Assembly: GCF_029962835.1 (NCBI RefSeq)
Contig: NC_080577.1
Location: 27,882,501-27,946,500, forward strand
Direction: 5' to 3'
Length of the DNA: 64,000 nucleotides
DNA from: Magnolia sinica
Lineage: Eukaryota; Streptophyta; Magnoliopsida; Magnoliales; Magnoliaceae
Shown one piece after another: positions 59,535 to 64,000 of the stretch. The stretch's first letter is position 1. The number at the start of each line of letters is the position of its first letter. The notes under the pieces were generated by a model. The model was not told where the DNA came from, did not search any database, and saw only the letters and a program-made list of their open reading frames with translations. A program made the position numbers and the translations under genes.

Positions 59535-59742
59535 TTTAACAGTGGGAAACTCTTACCCTAGTTTTCCCTTTTGTATAGCCACCTTGAGTTTTAGGTATCC
59601 CTGACTTTTGGTCTCTTATCATGAAATGATTCGAAAAAACAGATGAAGGGAGTAGATTTCTCACAAACCTCACTATGAGCCCCACCTGGCGTCCCAACAC
59701 AGGAACTTCTTGTGAAAGACTCTGGCAGTGAATCTAGGTCCA
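59535..59742. repeat. MITE family E half, inverted partner of 61905-62110
   Basis: GGTTTTAACAGTGGGAAACTC to TTGTGAAAGACTCTGGCAG; reverse complement matches 61905-62110 over nearly its full length. Confidence 0.8.
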
Positions 59743-59749
59743 CAGCTGC

Positions 59750-60500
59750 AAACCTATGTAAACTTAATATCCTACACGTGCCAATATGCGTGTGTGCTGG
59801 TGTGTGAAAGCCAACAGTGGTGCAACTTGAGCCGAACCCTTGTGAGAGTTAGCTTGACTACTCAAACACCAATTACACCATAATTAAATGATTTGTAAGG
59901 AAAAGAATTTATCCTTTAATGAGTTCTTTTATTTTTAAATATGGATTTTACTTTTAATTAACTGCATGATTTATTTTATATCATTCAATAATATAACTAG
60001 TATGTAAAAAGGGATCCGTGCTTTGATTGCAACTAAATGAAAATAGACAGCGAGTTTGCTTAATTAGCCCTTTGATAGACATCACAAGTAGTGCTTCGAG
60101 TAGACGATATCTACGATAAACAAGATGCAGACGGTTGATCAAGCTGCATATGCCAAAGGTTGGAGTCTATAGACTAAGTAGTGAGCATGGCTAACAGGGC
60201 TACGATGGGAGGTAGAAGGTAATGGTAGAGTTTGTCTCATACTTCACCTACTCCAATCAACTTCCTTAATGATAGGTTTCGTAAAATATAGAAGGTTGAA
60301 AAAATGAAAACACAATTTAAACTTTGTGAGTTGACAAACAAACAAGAGTTTAAAATGAAAATTAAGAACATAAAGAACAAGTACAGCTAAATTTAGAGAC
60401 ATAAACACTAAGCCAATGTGGGTAATGGAAATGACATCTCTAGTTGGTAACGTGACAGGTTTAGCATTAGTAGTGTGTGTGGAGTGTGTAAAAAGAGAAT
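59750..60500. other. AT-rich spacer, no gene seen
   Basis: No coding or bounded repeat signal recognised. Confidence 0.4.
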
Positions 60501-60504
60501 TTTA

Positions 60505-60870
60505 CACTTGGTGAGCAACATTAATATCAAAGTAACCGAGTCCCCAATCTGGTTCGATCCGAGTTCAATTCGAGTTAGTTTCGATCCAAGTTGAGTCGAG
60601 TCGAGCTCGGGCAAGCTTGAACTCGATTCGAAATTTTTTCGAGCTCAAAAAATCAACTCGACTCGACTTGAACTCAGTTTCGAATCGAGCTTTTTCGTGT
60701 CGAGTCGAGCAAGCGAACCGTGCTAACTTGGTTCGTGTACAACCCTAGCTGGCTAATTAGGCTCGAGGACCGAGCCGAGCCGAGCCGAGTTCGAGTTGGG
60801 GTCAGCTAGTGGCCGAGCCGAGTCGAGCTATGCCAAGCTGGACTTGGTTCGACTCGTGTACACTTTTAAC
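60505..60870. mobile_element. Rearranged hAT-type TCGAG-rich copy
   Basis: 60505-60747 matches the right half of 20282-20890 and ends with a full GTGTACAACCCTA terminus. 60748-60870 is an inverted copy of the left end, finishing GACTCGTGTACACTTTTAA. So two right-facing pieces are joined tail to tail. Confidence 0.75.
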
Positions 60871-61129
60871 TTGATGGCTTAGATTTTGAAAAGGTAATAT
60901 TACAAAATAGTACTTCATTAATATGGTATTAACATTCCGGTATAGTTTTTTATTACTATTACGATTTTTTTTTTTAAATGACAAAAATATCTACCAATTA
61001 ATGAGATTGCTTAAAAAGAATTAAATAAGTACCTCATTGTAAATATTGTGAATTAGGTGTTATTATAAAAATATATATATCTAAAAAGGAAAAAAATCAA
61101 CAGATTTCTCTGCGGGTTGCATAGTTGGG

Positions 61130-61610
61130 AAGTTGGTACTGATCGTGCTCTTTGGACCCCACTATGATGTATGTGTTTTATCCACAGTGTCCATCTATTT
61201 CTCTATATTATTTTAGGGCATGAGCCCAAAAATGAGGCAGATCCAAGTATCAAGTGGACCAAATCATAGGAAATGGTGGTGATTGAATTCCACGCCATTT
61301 AAAAACTTCCTACAGCTCACTATAATGCGCACCATAATGTTTATTTTCCATCCAACCTGTTGATTAGGTCACATAGACCCTGGATGAAGGTAAAACACAG
61401 ATATCAACTTCATCTAAAACTTTTCATAGCCCTAGGAAGTTTTTAATGGTAGGCTTTCAATCACTACTACTTCTTATGATGTGGTCCACCTGAGATTTAG
61501 AGCTGCCTTATTCTTGGGTTCATGCCCTAAGATATTTTGAAAAAATGGGTGGACGGTGTGGATAAAACACATACATCATGGGGGAGACCACATAGCACCG
61601 CATGCAATCC
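61130..61610. mobile_element. MITE, family B copy (near complete)
   Basis: CTTTGGACCCCACTATGATG at the left and the inverse of ATGATGTATGTGTTTTATCC at the right make a long fold-back. Includes GTCCACCTGAGATTTAGAGC. Confidence 0.7.
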
Positions 61611-61624
61611 TACTTCATATTAGG

Positions 61625-61885
61625 TGCGGCCCTGACTGTGGGCCCACCTTTATGTATGTATTGCATATCCAGGTGGTCCATCCATTTTTCTGGCTCCTTT
61701 TAGGATATTAACCCAAAAATTAAGCAGCTCCAAATCTCAAGTGGACCATACCATACGAAATGGTGCTGATTGAATGCCAACCATTAAAAACTTCCAGTAC
61801 CCACCATGATGTTTATTTGTCATCCAACCTGTGGACAATGACAGACAAATGAAGGTAAAAAATAAATACTTGATTTACAACTTTT
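61625..61885. mobile_element. Partial MITE, family B
   Basis: GTGGGCCCACCTTTATGTATG, GGTCCATCCATTTTTCTGGC and AAGTGGACCATACCATACG; cut off by the family E segment that follows. Confidence 0.6.
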
Positions 61886-61904
61886 GTGGGTGTTAAGGGC
61901 CCGT

Positions 61905-62110
61905 TTGTGGGTGCCAGAGTCTTTCACAAGTTCCTGTGCTGGGACGTTAGGTGGGGCTCATCATGAGGTTTGTGAGAAATTTACTCCGTTCATCTGTTTT
62001 TTCGAATCATTTTAGGATTAGAGACCAAAAATCAGGTGCACCTAAAGCTCAAGGCGGCTATACAAAAGGGAAAACTAGGGTAAGAGTTCCCTACCGTTGA
62101 AACCTTCCTA
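61905..62110. repeat. MITE family E half
   Basis: GTGCCAGAGTCTTTCACAAG to CCTACCGTTGAAACCTTCC; inverted partner at 59535-59742. Confidence 0.8.
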
Positions 62111-62134
62111 GGCTCCACCTTAATATTTATATGC

Positions 62135-62375
62135 CTGATATGAAACTTGTGGCGATAACGTGGGTCTCTCAAGCTGAGGAAACGTCCCCTATATCGAACA
62201 CACGCGTGGCACGTGCGGGAGTGTGAGCCTCTCAAGCTGAGGAAAGGTCCCCTATATCGAACACCCGCGTGGCACATGCGGGAGTGGCATAGGACGCGGA
62301 TTGTGTAGTGACACCTCATATAAGGAATCGGATTATCCAGATTTCGACCTTCTTCGATTACCATTCCCCATTGCT
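62135..62375 (-). repeat. Dispersed repeat I, copy 2 (inverted)
   Basis: Reverse complement of 55450-55690, with the same two internal ~66-bp units and the same flanking ATATCAGGC and GGGAATGGTAATCGAAGAA words. Confidence 0.8.
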
Positions 62376-62814
62376 AGGTCCATGCTAGGCTCGAACTGGC
62401 TCAGGCCAGACTTAGTCCATTGCGAGCTTCCAGCAGCACTAGCATTTGTAGGGCTCAAGATGTATTCAGGTCATTCCAAATTTGTGGGGCCTACAATGTA
62501 TTCATCAGGTCATTCAATCATAACAACAAATCTTATTCTGGGCAATTTCTCAGCTTGGGAATTTCTTGAGAGAGATTCAAATTTTTAGATTTTTCTTGGA
62601 AATCTCATCAAATTTAAAACATTTATTATAAACTTAAAATTTAAGTACATACATACAACCAAAATCCCTTGAGGATTTTACTATTTTTGGAGTTAATATT
62701 GCAATATTTAAGAATATGCTTATATTTTAAAAATCTTACAATAATATTATTTGTGTATTTTTTCATGGTATTATTTGTCACCCTACATCTAATCGGACAT
62801 GGATTGCCTGCAAC

Positions 62815-63030
62815 AGGAAGATAGGTTGGGCCCACCATGATGTTTGTGAGAAATTCATCCTGTCTATCCGTTTTTCTGGATTATGTCATGACATGGGCTC
62901 AAAATGAGGTAGTTTTCAAACTCAAGAGGGCCACACAAGGAAAAAGTGGGTGGAGAAATGCCTACCACTGAAACCTCCCTGGGTTCCACTGTGATGTTTA
63001 TATGCCATCCATACAATTCATAAGGTCATT
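62815..63030. mobile_element. Partial MITE, family E
   Basis: GGGCCCACCATGATGTTTGTG, then GAGAAATTCATCC and ACTGAAACCTCCCTGG; truncated. Confidence 0.55.
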
Positions 63031-63039
63031 CCTTATCAT

Positions 63040-64000
63040 ACTCTGAAATTTGGAACTTCAGTACAGTTCTCATGATCCCAAGTTTTATAACATAAACTAT
63101 TTTTTCATGCATTCATTCATCTCAAATCATCATTTGTTCAAACCAATCTACAATTAAATCATCCAAAATATAAAAATTAAACTTAAACTTAAAAATTAAA
63201 CTTTATGAATCTAAATCCAACTAACTACTACTATTAATCCCCTCTCATAACTCCTCACTTCAAGTTTATTATAATTTCAAAATAAAATAAATTATCTATA
63301 GACCAAGCTCTAATGGAAATAGTTGTTCAAATATTCTCCTTTCACAATTCATCTTTTGTCCTAGAAACCTATAAGATGTTATCAAATTGAATGAGCTACA
63401 AACCTAGTGAGATCATATCTATCACAGTTAAATTCCAAAAGAGGTACCAAACAAACAATTCGATAACAAACAAACAAGATGTCGTCGAAATAAGGTTACA
63501 AATGTAATTCATACCCAGATGTCATGAATGAATCATGAAGCTATAATGTCATGAATGCAATAGTGCTTGCAATGTATATTCCATCATGATGTAAAATTCA
63601 TATTCATGGATGATAAAATATTAATGGTTAAGATGGACTTTTGTTTATATAATGATGATGTAAGGTCGTCTAGATTAAAATCGAATGTTTGGATGGTCAG
63701 CCTATGCAAAGTCTTCTCGATGGTTTAGATTGATGGTTAATAAAGTATATTGATATAATATACACATACACATATGTATATTCAAGTTTCACGATAGTAT
63801 GTATGTGAGTCTAAGGGTGTTTACATGTGTGTTCATCTAAACATCTCTTAAAGATGAAATTTCTACTCCATAATTTACACACATGTGAAAGAGCACTACC
63901 TACTCATGTGTGAAATTCTTTGAATTGTTACATTCTACCTACTTTAAAAAATAATAATAATAAATAAATAAATAAATTGTCTTCGAAATTTAACATACCT
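63040..64000. other. AT-rich end of window, no gene seen
   Basis: AT-rich with simple repeats (ATAA near 63950). No coding frame with family features on either strand. Confidence 0.5.

Overview
This is a window of plant nuclear DNA. It has intron-bearing genes for plant-specific protein families, tRNA-derived SINEs, and a dense cover of small terminal-inverted-repeat (TIR) elements, most of which begin around GTGGGCCCCACCATGATGT. The repeat texture makes me guess a woody magnoliid or other early-diverging angiosperm, but that is inference and the species is not identified. Nothing bacterial, organellar or CRISPR-like was seen.

Only three ordinary host genes are supported. (1) 10942-12279 (+) is an intronless leucine-rich-repeat secreted or surface protein of the PII-2 type. 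(2) 23679-25801 (-) is a four-exon ROP-interactive CRIB protein of the RIC10/RIC11 type, assembled here from splice sites and a perfect CRIB motif. (3) 33969-41845 (-) is a six-exon glycolipid transfer protein (GLTP1) of 202 residues. Its 4.9-kb first intron is packed with transposon relics. The last two genes span most of 23.7-41.8 kb even though only short exons are visible.

Layout. 0.9-9.3 kb: a broken transposon-type gene (Transposase_32-like), then a Mutator-like (MULE) transposase on the minus strand, then a 3.2-kb array of 21/42-bp repeats. Inside the array a 716-bp block has been triplicated, carrying a 413-bp Tourist-like MITE each time. 9.5-23 kb: the PII-2 gene, several MITE families, a hAT-type element, and a triplicated SINE-bearing unit. 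23-42 kb: the RIC and GLTP1 genes and a 34-bp minisatellite inside a TIR element. 42-55 kb: retroelement ground, with a LINE fragment, a Ty3/gypsy Tat-type fossil (LTR, gag and protease but no visible reverse transcriptase), a solo LTR with target-site duplication, and a Ty1/copia fragment. 55-64 kb: almost only MITEs, including nested copies and long-range inverted pairs.

The genes do not form a pathway together. The main unexplained structure is the 21/42-bp array beside the MULE. It reads as a heptapeptide-periodic sequence in the direction of the transposase and recurs as a short remnant on the transposase's other side. I found no convincing new multi-gene system.
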